NCBI RefSeq assembly: GCF_954871325.1 | Contig: NC_088778.1 | Coordinates: forward strand, 23,917,120-23,981,119 | Length of the DNA stretch: 64,000 nucleotides | Direction of reading: 5' to 3' | Origin: Gordionus sp. m RMFG-2023 | Lineage: Eukaryota; Nematomorpha; Gordioida; Chordodea; Parachordodidae | Part shown: one piece after another, positions 30,501 to 39,612 of the stretch | How the letters are laid out: the number at the start of each line of letters is the position of its first letter | Numbering within the stretch: position 1 is the first letter of the stretch | Notes under the pieces: model-generated | Told to the model about the DNA's origin: nothing | The model's database searches: none | Seen by the model: the letters and a program-made list of their open reading frames with translations, nothing else | Translations under genes and position numbers: made by a program

Positions 30501-33500
30501 TCATGTCATATTCATATTATGAAAAAAAAATTCAATGTAACTATCAAAATATCTATCAAATTAACCATAAAATTATAAAATTTCAATTAAAGGAAAAGAT
30601 TACTTATACAATAATAATATTATAAATTTATTACAAAAAAAAGTTTTCCCCAGAAACATTTAAAGATCCTTTCTTATGATAGAATCGAATAAAAGAATTT
30701 TTTTTAAAGAATTTATATGTATTACTTTTTATTTAAAATTTTTAGAGGGAATTAGAAGCAAATTTTTTTTTCTTTCCTTTTTCGTTTTAAAATAAGTGAA
30801 TAAATATAAATAAAAGAAATACCCGTGTTTTGGCAATTATCGATGGCAATATTTTGAGCATCTATATTTTTTTTTAAATGAAATAAAATAAATTGATATT
30901 ATTACAACTAGTGTATAACGTTCCTGTTTGCGTAGAAGAAATCTTATAATTTACCATACAATGTTTTGAAACTTGAACCTGAATATCCTGGACAAAATGT
31001 TCCAGACAAAATTAACGCGAACAAAAATACCTGGGACTAAAACACTGGACAAAAATACCTTAAAAAAAGACACAGGACAAAATTTTTCCAATTTTTAAAA
31101 AAATTATTTAAATTCTTAAAATAGTTTTATCCTGTTTCATTTTATGCCTGGGGTAATTTTTCTCGCTTTTCATTTTGTCTATTACAATTATGTCCTAGTT
31201 TCTCTGTTTCCATAACTTCTTAGTGCACCAATCATTGGATTTTTAATCCGTGGTATATATAAATGCTATAAAATACTGAGGTAATAGTTTTTAAAATAGC
31301 GTTGCTAAACTGCTCTATTTTTAAAAACGGCTAAGCCACTATTTTAGCCATAAATGTTAAACAAGCCTCGAGATATCGTTAATTGATGTCCAAACTTTTC
31401 TGCCATCCTTCAGGCATGCCTAAAATTTTTTGCAAAAATATTGAACTTTGCCGTTTTTAAAAATCGAGACATTCAACAACACTAAACAGAAGTGACTCTA
31501 AGTTAATTATAAATCAGTGGTATTTACCATAATATATAACATAACGAAGATGCAGTCCGCTTTATTTTAAGTGAATTCATATTTATTTATTTTTAGAAAA
31601 TTAATTTTGCCTTTTTAATATAATTATTTTTAATTGACATTATATGATATAAAACTATATTCTACGCCATTTAATAACAATAACAATTAGTTTCAGTGAT
31701 ATCGTATCTGAGGGAATTTAGGTAGTTTAAACTTCCTTGAGAAGTTTGGAAAGCCTCTCTCTAGACAAATTTTGACTTATTTTTTTAAATAAGAATTTTA
31801 TTTTTTGTTATTATAATAGATTTCCCCCATTCCCACCCCATAATTTTGTTATGATTTAAATGAAACTCTATTCCTAAAAAACAACATAGCTATGCCACTG
31901 AATTCTAACTAAAATATAAATTCATTAAAATGTACAATAAATTAAATGATTTATTAAATATGTTATATAAAGAGATAAAATGATTTCGTATAGTTTTTTT
32001 TGAAAAGTATCAATAAAGGAATTGAAATTTGGTCAAACTCGTGGGAAATATTTACATTGTTTGTATAATTTTTAAACCTGAAATATATATGCAGTCTTAT
32101 AAATTTGACAAAATTAACCACCTTATATATGTCAACCTTAAAATAAGATTTCTTAAATCTCGAACCTAAATATAGAAAATGACATATACTCATAGTCATA
32201 TATTAATTTAACAAAATGGGTAGCCTTCAACTTCGTTACAATATAACACCACCTTTAATACATGGTAAAATATAATAATTACTCCTGATAGATACAATAT
32301 TCATAATTTTTGTTGAAATTTACACACAATATATAATTAGGGTTGTAAGAGAAGTATTTCTTTTCCACTAGTTAATTAGGTCTACGATTCAATATTATTT
32401 TCTAATCTAAGCAGTTTCTTAAGAAATATGTTTAACTATGCTATATCCTACATTGATATTGCTGTTGATGGGCATTATGTTATTCAACGTCTAAATTTAA
32501 GTTTAAACAAACCAATTTTTTGAGCCAAACCTTCTTATTACACATAGAGGCAGTGACATGATTAACTAATCTAATAATGAACCTTAATTGATTTGCTTGT
32601 TGTATCCAGGTTCTTGGCAATTAATTATATTATGACCTACCCTGAATTCACATTTAGCGCCAATTCGCAGAGAAAAAAATTGGTATTTGAACACTTAAAC
32701 ATGTTACAAAGGATAAAAAAAAATTTTTAATTTTATAAATTTCATAATATTTAAATAATATATAATAAAATTAGACTAAGAAATTTTTAAACATTAGTGT
32801 CCAATAGTTTCATGGAGATAACACAACATTTATTGCATGCTTTTTCATCTATTTCTTTTTACTTAAATACGCTTCATTTTTCTTTTGTATATAAATTGCA
32901 ATAATTTATTCTATGATATCTTACATTCTCTGCACTCTAATTATTTGGATTTTGACTACCTCCTTCTGAAGACATTTTCGGTATGTCAGGAAATAAACTT
33001 TAATTGCAAAATTTGTGAAAAATTTTATTTATAAATATTCTACTAAGATAAATTTCCAACTGTTTCTGGATAGAATGAGAGATTTAAGGATATTGTGGAA
33101 TTAAATCATATTTATTAAATTTTATATATATTGGTTTATTTTTTTTGTTTTGGGTGATTTCATCTATTTCATCATCAATATAAACCCTTTCTCCATGAGA
33201 TACAAGCTCCATACCTGCCTACCACCTATATTATCTACTACAAAACCTTTACCTTCATCTCTATTATACTCCACACTATGATTTCATGTTTTCCATGTTG
33301 CTGAAAGGAAGTTATTTAATAATTTATTCCAATACCAACAATTCTTTAGTGCTTTGTGTCTAAATAAACGTGTCATATAAATAACTATAATATATTTTTT
33401 AAATATTTATATGATCTCTACTTTTAAATCAAATAATATCGTATAGTGTAAAATTAATATAAAAATTAAACAATTAATGGGAGAAATTTTTAAAATAATA

Positions 33501-34474
33501 AATATTCGATTGAGTTTCCAGTGTTCCAACATCAAAACATGAAAAATAAATTAATTGTTCATATGCAATTAATTACAGTGTTGTGATGATTTAATGAAAC
33601 ATATTGACGATTAAATTCAAACCCATTCATATAAAATTATAATATTTGCAAAAATAATTAACAAAAGGAATAATAAAAGAAATTTCAATTATACTTTGTC
33701 TGTATTTTTATTATTTTTGCTAATATTATAATTTTATATGAATGGGTTTGAATTTAATCGTCAATATGTTTCATTAAATCATCACAACACTGTATATCTT
33801 TTCTAAACAATATTTTAAAAATATTAAATTTGTAAATATTTATATATATATGAAACATATACCTGTTTCATAGTCAATTTAAGAAAATAATTATACAAAA
33901 TATATATATATAAATAATATAACATCGAATAAAGTAAAAAAGAAAAAATAAAGGAGTTAAAATATTAAATAAAAAAGTTCCAGATCAAAAAAAAAATGAA
34001 GGTGTTCCGATAACGGAACACAATCAAAAATGGTTTAATCATTCCGATATAAAAAATATCAAGTTTAAATATTTAGAAACTGTTGTGTACGCTATATTTT
34101 ATAAAATATTTAGGATTGCTCATAGTGAATTTAAGTTCAGCTAATCAAGTTCTTGCTTCTAACTCTAAAGTGAACTATCTATAAAAAAATTGAATATGAG
34201 TTGTTCGATTCATAGGTAATATGAAATTGAAAGAAAGGATGCATTTTTGACACTATAGAATATATATATTTCGCCCTGATTTTATTTTTTTATAGATATA
34301 AAGATGTAGTAGGTTACAAACTCTGATCTTATCCAATTTTAGTTTCAAAAATTTCAAATTCATTAAAACAAAAATGAAGTTAAAATTTTTATTTTTTTTA
34401 TAGTTTTTGTTACCTGTTAAATGGAGATATCGATATGATAAAATTACTATTAGTACTGGTATATATTTGAACAT
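319..34474 (-). CDS. large lipid transfer protein gene (apolipophorin/apoB/vitellogenin superfamily), 3' part beyond left edge
   Basis: This gene encodes a secreted lipid carrier of the superfamily that includes apolipophorin, apolipoprotein B and vitellogenin. I traced about 31 minus-strand exons totalling about 5.0 kb, or about 1,670 residues. They run from a signal-peptide exon, through the lipovitellin-type beta barrel and alpha superhelix, into the beta-sheet region. Family hallmarks are FKPGIIYKYSYES, DDVRGKCLTKY, LSALKGILNTGD and FEVGVAGAG. GT-AG boundaries and codon phases agree across almost all junctions. The last exon in the window ends in a donor, so the gene continues to the left. 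No vWD domain is seen, which by length and order favours an apolipophorin-like protein, but vitellogenin is not excluded. The introns are full of transposons. Exon coordinates are given in the entries that follow. The weakest joints lie near 20760-18005. Confidence 0.85.
518..3935. other. intron of the lipid transfer protein gene
   Basis: Apart from the LINE relic (1610-2470), this stretch holds only AT-rich sequence. A small perfect hairpin (ATTTTGTTAAATGAAT and its inverse) lies near 3467-3510, and a GC-richer patch near 3340-3420. No further exon is recognised. Confidence 0.5.
1610..2470 (+). mobile_element. non-LTR retrotransposon (LINE) reverse transcriptase relic
   Basis: Plus-strand pieces in several frames read as a reverse transcriptase: PYQLGVSVAGSCEVA, then KFDFANAFKTLSWNYFL, then IRKGIKQGDRLGSLLF, then YIDDGIFCGSS, and LILNQSKLEFIQLNCSE. 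Spacing and order match the fingers and palm of non-LTR enzymes of the type with 'LDF.NAFN' and 'G.QQGDPLGPLLF'. The YIDD box is the YxDD active site. Frames are broken at several points and no endonuclease or 3' tail is recognised. The piece lies in the intron between the 3936 and 517 exons, antisense to the host gene. Confidence 0.75.
3936..6466 (-). CDS. lipid transfer protein exons 28-30: beta-sheet region
   Basis: The exons are 6466-6315 (QYFNMRFIGNSSMTEKSGSP, donor AAAG|GTATGT), 4514-4366 (KFNKLSGNASFVGNFLD and YYLQIPDGRRLRFSLN, donor AAA|GTAAAA) and 4091-3936 (GYFTNRKGKYVKDSSSQG and MLNFDLVYYPK). The first joins the 8751 exon as AA|C (Asn), the second joins as G|AT (Asp), and the third joins in phase 0. 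The repeated 'strand, G-x-A or N-x-S, strand' pattern continues the lipid-binding sheet. Confidence 0.7.
4515..6314. other. intron with GC-rich patches
   Basis: GC-rich patches at about 4590-4700 (GCATGGCCGGCGC repeated) and 6010-6070 stand out and may be transposon ends. A minus-strand open frame at 5983-5690 has a possible acceptor but no family motif and no good donor. Confidence 0.4.
6467..8750. other. intron without recognised content
   Basis: AT-rich DNA with a C10 run near 8162 beside GCCGCC/GGCGGCGG patches, probably the remains of a MITE. No exon fits the splice phase here. Confidence 0.4.
8751..9516 (-). CDS. lipid transfer protein exons 25-27: beta-sheet region
   Basis: The exons are 9516-9415 (RYNLNYGKSLVRRAIV), 9298-9051 (TGLKIWKYVDYHNLSVNLND and EYEETDDIKPKL) and 8948-8751 (GEASFILSPPNIGYVAKFDL and NLKYEGKGIPVVEF). 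All join in phase: AAG|GTATTA to GAG, then AG|GTTCTA to the acceptor TATTTAG|TTA. Alternating hydrophobic and polar residues suit the large antiparallel sheets. No catalytic residues are expected in this domain. The 9516 exon is the least certain of the three because it has no recognisable family motif. Confidence 0.65.
9517..11971. other. intron with a dispersed repeat fragment
   Basis: AT-rich. A phrase at 11060-11180 (GGAACAAACCAAAATA and ACTGTCCTG) recurs at 17130-17200 and 20190-20290, marking a dispersed repeat. Nothing coding is seen. Confidence 0.4.
11972..12445 (-). CDS. lipid transfer protein exons 23-24, including a 37-nt microexon
   Basis: The exon at 12279-11972 encodes LYFLINQTNNKHLKIIF, then KQDLDITMVERDF and FSKGLYDLQSYGS, amphipathic strands of the lipid-binding sheet. 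Its only possible acceptor (GGAAG|CC) needs one upstream base. A 37-nt exon at 12445-12409 (LFCFGKISRTIW plus G) is in phase 0 with the 14133 exon and supplies that base, giving Ala at the joint. The acceptor of the larger exon lies just after a run of about fifteen G on the coding strand, where a pyrimidine tract would be expected. The microexon is inferred from phase only. Confidence 0.6.
13839..13979. repeat. CAGTGTTGTTAAACG-type MITE, diverged
   Basis: The left end CAGTGTTGTTAAACGCTCG and right end TTTAGTAACACTAG are inverted matches to the 56694 element. The interior shares phrases about 'atctcaaggtttgg'. It is intronic in the lipid-carrier gene. Confidence 0.5.
14133..18005 (-). CDS. 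lipid transfer protein exons 14-22: beta-sheet region
   Basis: The exons are 18005-17872 (start uncertain), 17573-17302, 16817-16652, 16278-16170, 15997-15839, 15316-15137, 15011-14796, 14611-14481 and 14308-14133. The 17573 exon has PQYIITYFILQYDAKFYPI and FEVGVAGAGPILEKAL, matching the segment in apolipophorins where a strand pair leads to an 'EvG.R.eG.E' motif. The 15997 exon has TALPTYSGFTHHLSV, resembling the 'T..P...G.P' sheet entry. The 15011 exon adds a conserved-looking cysteine pair (NCLSMSNFLSFNYC). From 17872 down to 14133 every junction keeps phase. Confidence 0.75.
15358..15682. repeat. decayed element with poly-G left end
   Basis: CCAGGATTTTGCAAAGGGGT followed by a G run and GAGCACT matches a similar block at 63650-63700. 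The right end CACTGGTTACGTGCCTGGTG looks like its inverted terminus. It sits in an intron of the lipid carrier. Confidence 0.4.
18066..18287. mobile_element. MITE with GGCTGTGTCCAAA ends
   Basis: The 222-bp segment has left end GGCTGTGTCCAAA and inverted right end GGCTATGTCCAAA. The interior is AT-rich with no coding capacity. Lone ends with GACACAGCC or GACAGAGCC at about 17205 and 20280 look like relatives. Confidence 0.55.
18360..19080 (+). mobile_element. non-LTR retrotransposon C-terminal relic
   Basis: The plus strand reads LSAVPSPNFDLLLTNEE, then HIVASLRLGRDIYRLLP, then LEPNYSCSSNKGRPWFQFNI across frames. This is the pattern found after the reverse transcriptase in one group of LINE-like proteins ('WL...PS....L....F..ALRLRLG', a CxC...H..C knuckle, then 'EP..L...D..RPD'). 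It is old and broken. It lies in an intron of the lipid carrier and is probably the same group as the 1610-2470 piece. Confidence 0.55.
20645..20998 (-). CDS. lipid transfer protein exons 12-13: end of superhelix, joint uncertain
   Basis: The exon starting at 20998 (acceptor TTAAAG|ACACTT) follows the 21612 exon in phase. It encodes MRWAAFLQLVSSPETAG and IKIILGVKEPFY, typical of the last superhelix turns, and ends at about 20760. A short exon near 20671-20645 encodes EIEECSKS before GTAATC, or slightly more if a later donor is used. I could not find a donor in the first exon whose phase fits the second, so one boundary or a small exon is missing from this model. Confidence 0.6.
21612..24260 (-). 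CDS. lipid transfer protein exons 5-11: end of barrel and alpha superhelix
   Basis: The exons are 24260-24096, 23684-23551, 23189-23044, 22794-22598, 22500-22333, 22067-21883 and 21780-21612. The first has DDVRGKCLTKY, the family's D-V-x-G-x-C-x-T-x-Y signature. The second has CRYVISKPDAVLNRVNC. Later exons are helical repeats, including LVRLVKSKEIMQKEQ and LSALKGILNTGDVLKKVD, which match the 'AL..LGN.G' helix pairs of lipovitellin superhelices. The exon ending at 23044 appears to use a GC donor (AAAG|GCAATA). That is the only choice I found that keeps phase with the 22794 exon. The remaining donors in this cluster are GT. Confidence 0.85.
22847..22945. repeat. partial GC-rich hAT-MITE fragment
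   Basis: CAGACCTGCAGGCCAGGGCC followed by GGCCAGGCCT and CTGGGCTCGCTC motifs matches the GC-rich ends of the 27562 and 24569 elements. The second terminus is not recognisable. It lies between two exons of the lipid carrier. Confidence 0.5.
24569..24985. mobile_element. hAT-type MITE with exact 8-bp target duplication
   Basis: The 417-bp element begins TAGAGATCTGCA and ends TGCAGATCACTA, imperfect inverted ends. It is flanked by ATTTATAC at 24561-24568 and again at 24986-24993, an exact 8-bp duplication as made by hAT transposases. Both sides carry GC-rich blocks of CCCGGCC/GGGCCGG type in AT-rich surroundings. No coding capacity is seen. It lies in a lipid-carrier intron. Confidence 0.85.
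26437..28230 (+). mobile_element. hAT transposon, full-length ends but inactive, with nested MITE
   Basis: The ends are CATTGGCGTACGCAG and, inverted, CAGGCGCGTACGCAG (12 of 15 matching). The flanks are GTAACAAA on both sides (26429-26436 and 28231-28238), an exact 8-bp target duplication. The plus-strand transposase relic includes LPRLVARQAHR near 27150, STTCESRLKGLDFLNIHRHL near 27850 and VQSQRRLDFTL near 27950. These are typical of the hAT group related to ZMYM-type and '52 kDa repressor' proteins. Stops and frame changes break it, and a 268-bp MITE interrupts the dimerisation domain. Poly-G and poly-C runs lie just inside the left end. Confidence 0.85.
27562..27829. mobile_element. MITE inserted into the hAT transposase
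   Basis: The 268-bp element starts CAGAGGCCTGCAG and ends CTGCAGGTCTCTG. It has GC-rich GGCCCGGCCCGG blocks near both ends and an AT-rich middle. It splits the transposase between FLRRL and KTY. No clear 8-bp duplication is preserved. End sequence and GC blocks relate it to the 24569 element and to partial pieces at 22847, 37945, 50310 and 53580. Confidence 0.75.
28568..29644 (-). CDS. lipid transfer protein exons 2-4: N-terminal beta-barrel domain
   Basis: The exons are 29644-29481, 28979-28888 and 28724-28568. The first carries FKPGIIYKYSYES and the cysteines of KTKCAITIEQGPSNC. The family usually has a proline-glycine followed by alternating tyrosines here, then a conserved cysteine pair. 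The second carries LSRCQFQQLTNEFDKG. The third carries NFKKSIISGLYLP, which matches the vitellogenin N-terminal pattern in which a lysine-rich segment precedes a small helix. The donors are AAG|GTACAT, AA|GTATAA and TTG|GTATAC. Junction phases are consistent throughout. This domain is the N-sheet or barrel that docks with microsomal transfer protein in relatives. Confidence 0.85.
31298..31483. repeat. CAGTGTTGTTAAACG-type MITE, diverged
   Basis: It starts AGCGTTGCTAAACTGCTC and ends AAATCGAGACATTCAACAAC plus ACT. The inner inverted pair is TTTTTAAAAACGGC against GCCGTTTTTAAAA. It is a diverged member of the 56694 family in the first intron of the lipid carrier. Confidence 0.5.
33576..33792. 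mobile_element. 217-bp MITE with about 80-bp near-perfect inverted arms and TA target site
   Basis: The ends are CAGTGTTGTGATGATTTAAT and its inverse. The arms match for about 80 bases with one difference seen, separated by about 55 bases. TA lies on each side (33574-33575 and 33793-33794), as in Tc1/mariner insertions. It has no coding capacity. The low arm divergence suggests a recent insertion. It is intronic in the lipid carrier. Confidence 0.8.
34414..34474 (-). CDS. lipid transfer protein exon 1: start codon and signal peptide
   Basis: The ATG at 34474 opens 20 codons, MFKYIPVLIVILSYRYLHLT, followed by one base and a donor (G|GTAACA). The basic start and hydrophobic stretch PVLIVIL look like a secretory signal peptide, as expected for a circulating lipoprotein. 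The single leftover G joins with AT at the start of the 29644 exon to give Asp, so the reading frame enters the family's N-terminal domain exactly. The intron between them would be about 4.8 kb. That assignment is inference from phase, signal-peptide character and position; no transcript is available. Confidence 0.6.
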
Positions 34475-35131
34475 GATAAGGGAAAAAAAAATTGAAAAAA
34501 TATTTAAAACAAAAACCTTTAAATTTTTTTATTATTATGTAATTTAAAAAAAGAATAACAATTTAATACTAAAATTTTGTTAATTTATAAACTTTTAAAA
34601 AGAAATAATTAAATCAAAGGAATTATTAATTTTTTTTAAATAACAAAAAGGATAATTACAAAGAGATATACAGAGGCGACCTCTACTTTATTCCGCCTTT
34701 AATCGGGTATCTCCCTGCCAAGATCCTACTTAGAAATATTTAAAAAAAGTTCTAAATATTGAGTACCTCTTTATGCTTACCACTGGAAATTTAAAAAAAA
34801 ATCATATAAAATTTTTATCTTAATAAATCATGAATTTGAAAGTCAGGAGTTTTAATAAACTTGTTTATACATGTTATACAATTAGAATTTTAGGTCCTAA
34901 TTTATTGCTTATTCATATATTGTGATAAGGAGAAAATCAAGATAAAACATAACATATTTTATTTTTTAGTCTTAATTCATATCAAAATGAAACAGCATGT
35001 TTTAGTTAAAGTTGTCAGAAGAAAGAAAAAAATAATTTTCAATAAAATATATGAGTAGTTTACTACTGATTGTTAAAAAATGATAAGATATATTATTACA
35101 AAATGAATATCATATTAGATTGTAATTATAG

Positions 35132-37256
35132 CAGAGTTGTTAAAAGATACTTTTTAAATGGATCTAGATACAGATACATGGTCTAAAAATTTATCTAGAT
35201 ACAGCTTCTAAAAAGTTATCGAGATACAGATACAATTTATAATGTATCTAGATACAGATACATTTTTTATTATACTCTTAGATAAGGTTTGAATAAACCT
35301 AAATTAGGATTCTATTGTGAAAATTCATGAAATGATCTAAAAATATTATTGACTCGATATCACATTTATCAAAATATAACTAAAATAATGATTTTTAAAT
35401 ATTAATATAAATATATGATTAATATAAATAATTATTATATATCATTAATAAAATAATATAATATATGATTAAATGATTATAAATTATTAGATTTCAGTAA
35501 TAAAATATTTTCAAAATTTTGGTCATTAAGACGTCCTCGTTTATCTGTAAAGACATTTTTAGCTATACTAAAAAGTCTTTCAACAGGGGCGCTGGAAGGG
35601 ATTGTGGTGTTATATTTAATGAATAACATTTTTATATCAGGATATTGTTTAAAAATATTAAAATCTATCTCGGCATTCATTTTTGAAAAACTATTTAAAA
35701 TTTGTTGATTATCAGAATTTAAATCATTAACAATCATATCTCCTGCTGTGGGATACTGAAAAAAATCGGATATTAAATTATTGGTTTTTTTCACAGGTTT
35801 ATGATTCTGATATTCCAAAATCCTGAGCATTAGTATAAAGATCTGATATTGGTGCAACTGTTTCTTCATCTTCCAGATCATCTATGGATTCATTAATATT
35901 TTCAATTGGCTTGAAAACTCTATCATAAATAAGTAATATTATGTTTATATTTATAAATAAAATAAACCTAAAAGACTTAATAAAGTTTTTGGCATTATTA
36001 GTAATGCTCTTTGAGATTTTATTTTGTATGCAATAATCCTTTGCTATATCTTGTAAATATTTTGCTATTTTATCATATGTATGACTACCAGTCATTCTTT
36101 TACAAGCCAACGCTACATTTTTTCTTTCCAAACTTGTTGGATCTATATAGTGTGCAGCGACTCCTATGTATGAACTAAAAATTAACATTTCTTAAAACTG
36201 CTCAAATAATTTGTTTGTAATTAAATTAATAAATTTAAATGTTAGCTATACCGGCGATAGGCATTCCAACAATCTGCTGTTGTACATATTAACGTTCTAT
36301 TAGACTTTTAATGATTTCTTTTTTTTTCATTCTCCCATCTTTTGGAGATACTAGCAACCACTGTATGTCGGCAAATTATATTTTTTTGTAGAGCTAATGT
36401 TTTGTTCATTTTTATAAATGAAGGATTTTCAACAATTGAAAATGGCTGAATGCTATCTATAATAAAATCAGTTATTAAATCATCTAAAGTGGTTTGGGTT
36501 AAAGTCTGAGGTCTCTTGGAAAAAAATCAATGGACGATGAGCCTAGTCCAATATTTTCTATAATAGGTTTTTTCTACTTCCCCTTTTTTATTTGGATTAA
36601 GAGTGTTTGATGTTTTCTCTTAAAATTTAAAATTGGAAACATTTATTTAGTATCTATACCCTTAAATGTTTTACAATGTTGCAAGTTGAGATAATGCTAA
36701 CTGAAATTTGCATATTTTTTGGTAGACGTGGCAAACATTTTACTAACAGATATTTGTTTTCTTTATTTTGAGATATTAAAAATATGGTCTATAAATTGGC
36801 CATGGAAGAATGTCGTCATTTTCGTCATCAATATTAATCTTAAAAATTAATATAATAGAAAATAAAATAAAATACCAGTTGCAATTAAAAATGGCAAATT
36901 CCTTGAGATGGATTGTAATATCAGAATTTGCTTGTTAATGATAACTCGGACATAATATTTAATTAATATTTATATATTCTTTTTTATATATAAGTTTTAA
37001 TATTTTACATATATATATAATTTTTTAATATATATATTAATATTAAGTTATATGCTCATATGAAATAAAATAAATTTTACATTTATAATATAAAAAAGCG
37101 TTAAATAGAAGTATATCAAAATGTATCTTAAAAAGTATCTAAAACAGATACAGATACCTCTAAAATAATATCTAGATACAGATACTTTAATCAAAAATCT
37201 ATCTAGATACAGATATAGATACCATATTTTTATATCTAGATATTTTAACAACTCTG
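35132..37256 (-). mobile_element. hAT transposon with decayed transposase and AGATAC subterminal repeats
   Basis: The element is 2,125 bp with 14-bp perfect inverted ends CAGAGTTGTTAAAA. The flanks GTAATTATAG and GTAATTAG suggest an 8-bp target duplication later altered by two bases. Minus-strand coding pieces include FIKMNKTLALQKNIICR near 36400, RMTGSHTYDKIAKYLQDIAK near 36080, and the C-terminal dimerisation motif PVERLFSIAKNVFTDKRGRL near 35560. The frames 36188-35799 and 35881-35477 overlap out of register, so the transposase is broken by at least one frameshift, with further breaks near the N-terminus. Both ends carry about four direct copies of TCTAGATACAGATAC, probable transposase-binding repeats. 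Confidence 0.85.
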
Positions 37257-38049
37257 GTAATTAGTAACAAAAAAAAGATATACAAATATATATACTTTAA
37301 AGTCTCTAAGTTGGAATATTATAAAGGACAATTGTTGATGGAAATTGTATAAACTTTAAATCCCAAATCAAATTACTATTGGGGGTGGGAGGGAGGGATT
37401 ATACTTTTTTGGGAAAAATAATGCTATATTACTTTTTCCGAGAATACTTTATTTAGTGTTGTTAAATAATTTATTTATTTTTTAAAAATGGCTAAGATAC
37501 GAGCGGCCCAATGTGCCTTATGAGCCCGAGCCAACTCTCTAGTCAAATTAAGGAGATATCTCATAAAAAAATCATGCCGTTTTTAAAAGATCATGGATCA
37601 AACATTTTGCTAAAATAGTATGAAAAATTACAAGTTGCCAAAATTTGTGTTAAATATTTATGGTCATTCGACTCAACTCAGAGTCGTTAGTCAATTTAGT
37701 TGACTAACTTACTTCAAAACTTGAGCCGTGAACTCGAGTTAGGAACTCAAATCGTGAACTCTATTTATAAATCAGAGGACGAGTATTTCATAATTACTTA
37801 AAATTAAAAATAAAAATTAATTTTTATTTTAGTTATAAATAGATAAAATTAAGAATGGGGGAAGACCCGCCTTAATTTTTTGATAAAAAACCCTCGGTTT
37901 TTTCATCATGTTTTTTCAGTAAATTAGATTTTTATCAGAGACCCACAGGCCTGCCGGTTTAAGCCTGACCCGTTTACCCGGGTTGGGATTTATCCTTTCT
38001 AACAATCTTCGTTATTCGAACATCTTAATTGAACAATAACCTTTCCTCA

Positions 38050-38330
38050 CTGCTCTGACTGCAGAACTCTCATAGACAGCAAAGGCACAATTTACTGCAG
38101 GTCATGTAAAGATCGAATCCTCAGGCATAATCAATGTAATTTCTTCCAATGAGCTTTAAAATCGGTCCAAATACCTTGCAATACTTGAACCACGACTTTT
38201 ATATCCGATGAAAACGGTCTGACTGCCCTGATTATATAAAATTATTCTTCTATAGATCCATTTGCTTTTCTTCCAAACTCCAGAATTAATCGAGCAAAAA
38301 AACAGCTAAAATTTCAAATATTCGAAAAAT
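38050..38330 (+). mobile_element. short LINE-like C-terminal fragment
   Basis: The plus strand reads HCSDCRTLIDSKGTIYCRSC, then KDRILRHNQCNFF, resembling the cysteine-rich knuckle followed by 'RHN' in the same group of LINE proteins. Only about 30 codons are convincing. Confidence 0.4.
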
Positions 38331-38805
38331 TCAGAAGATCATATCTTTATTCCAATAATATAACGTTAACTTCCTTTTGTAAGTTTGCATTATCTTTCTT
38401 TAAAGATTTAGGATCTCAAATCTGCTAGCTAACTGGCTATCCTCGAAAAGGTTTCTAGACAGAATTTGGCCATATCAATTCTTAAAGCGAATTATATAAG
38501 CTTCAGTGGCAATCTTCTATCCAAAGAACTTTACTAGACTTATTCTTTATTATCTAGTTTTACGCTATATTTCTTTATTTTTTTTTAAATTTTGGATTTA
38601 TATATTCTTAATATAAATAATTGTTTATTTTTTAAAACATATTGTACATTTTAAACATTTATACTAAAATTATCTTATCATTTTTTAATATTGAACAAAA
38701 TAAATTTAAAAAAATATTTTATAAAAAAACCTTAACATTTATCAATTATCTAACATGCAGGTAATTCATATTTTACGATAATTTAAGACTTTCAACAATT
38801 CTAAG

Positions 38806-39010
38806 TAGTGTTGTTAAACGGCTCGATTATGATCTATCTTTAAAAAGGGCTCGATTAAGGTTTTAGTCAAAATAATATAATGTAGGCTTCGAGATTTGGC
38901 AAATTGAGGTCCAAACCTTTCTGATATCAATAAACAAAATCTTGCTTACTTAATATTAATTTGGTTAAAGGTTTAAACTGGGCTTTTTAAAAACTTTAAT
39001 GCTCAGAGCA
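38806..39010. repeat. CAGTGTTGTTAAACG-type MITE, diverged
   Basis: The left end TAGTGTTGTTAAACGGCTCG matches the 56694 element. The interior shares 'ggcttcgagatttgg', and the right end is poorly preserved around GGGCTTTTTAAAAAC. Confidence 0.5.
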
Positions 39011-39612
39011 ACAAAAAAATTTTCTATTTATATATACCATTCGAAACAAGAATTAATCCAATTTGACGCTTGAGATGATTTTTAAATTTATCAAATAATG
39101 TTAAAAACATTTTTTTTTGCTAACTATCAAATTGACAAATAAATATAATATAATTGGCGTGATTACCTATCAGTATAATTTTTGATTCATAAATTAATTT
39201 TGCAGCTTAAAGCTTAACGAAATACATTTCCAAAGTACTTACCCATGTATGAGTGTAATAAAAAACCTTGAATTTAATCTAGAATGGGATCGAGTTATTC
39301 AACCTAAATGACTATGCATAATGAATAATTATATATTTTGTTTTTTCTAATCAAGCTAAACACATTAGAATTATAATTCGCTTGTTATAAATGTGCTTAA
39401 ACTAGAGCCTTCTTTTAAAAAGTAATCATTCCAAACCATAATATTACATAAATTATACAATTGAAATTTGAATGATTTATTAAAACGCCAAAACTTTTAC
39501 AAATATAATTATGAATATATTTAAAGTAAACATTATTTTAAAAGAAAAATGATAGAATTAAAATAATGCGAAAATATGCTTGGAAAGTAAAAAATACAGA
39601 AATATATGATAA

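Larger units (their letters stand above)
29645..34413. other. long first intron of the lipid transfer protein gene
   Basis: It contains the MITEs at 31298 and 33576 and a stretch with repeated GGACAAAA-like motifs near 30985-31090, probably an old transposon. No coding exon is recognised between exon 1 and exon 2. Confidence 0.4.

Noticed and set aside
31000-31090. Repeated GGACAAAA motifs considered as a regulatory array
   Set aside because: Spacing is irregular and the surroundings resemble an old DNA transposon rather than an ordered array.
34680-34760. GC-richer patch considered as a small RNA gene
   Set aside because: No tRNA, snRNA or box motif could be seen, and it probably belongs to a repeat.
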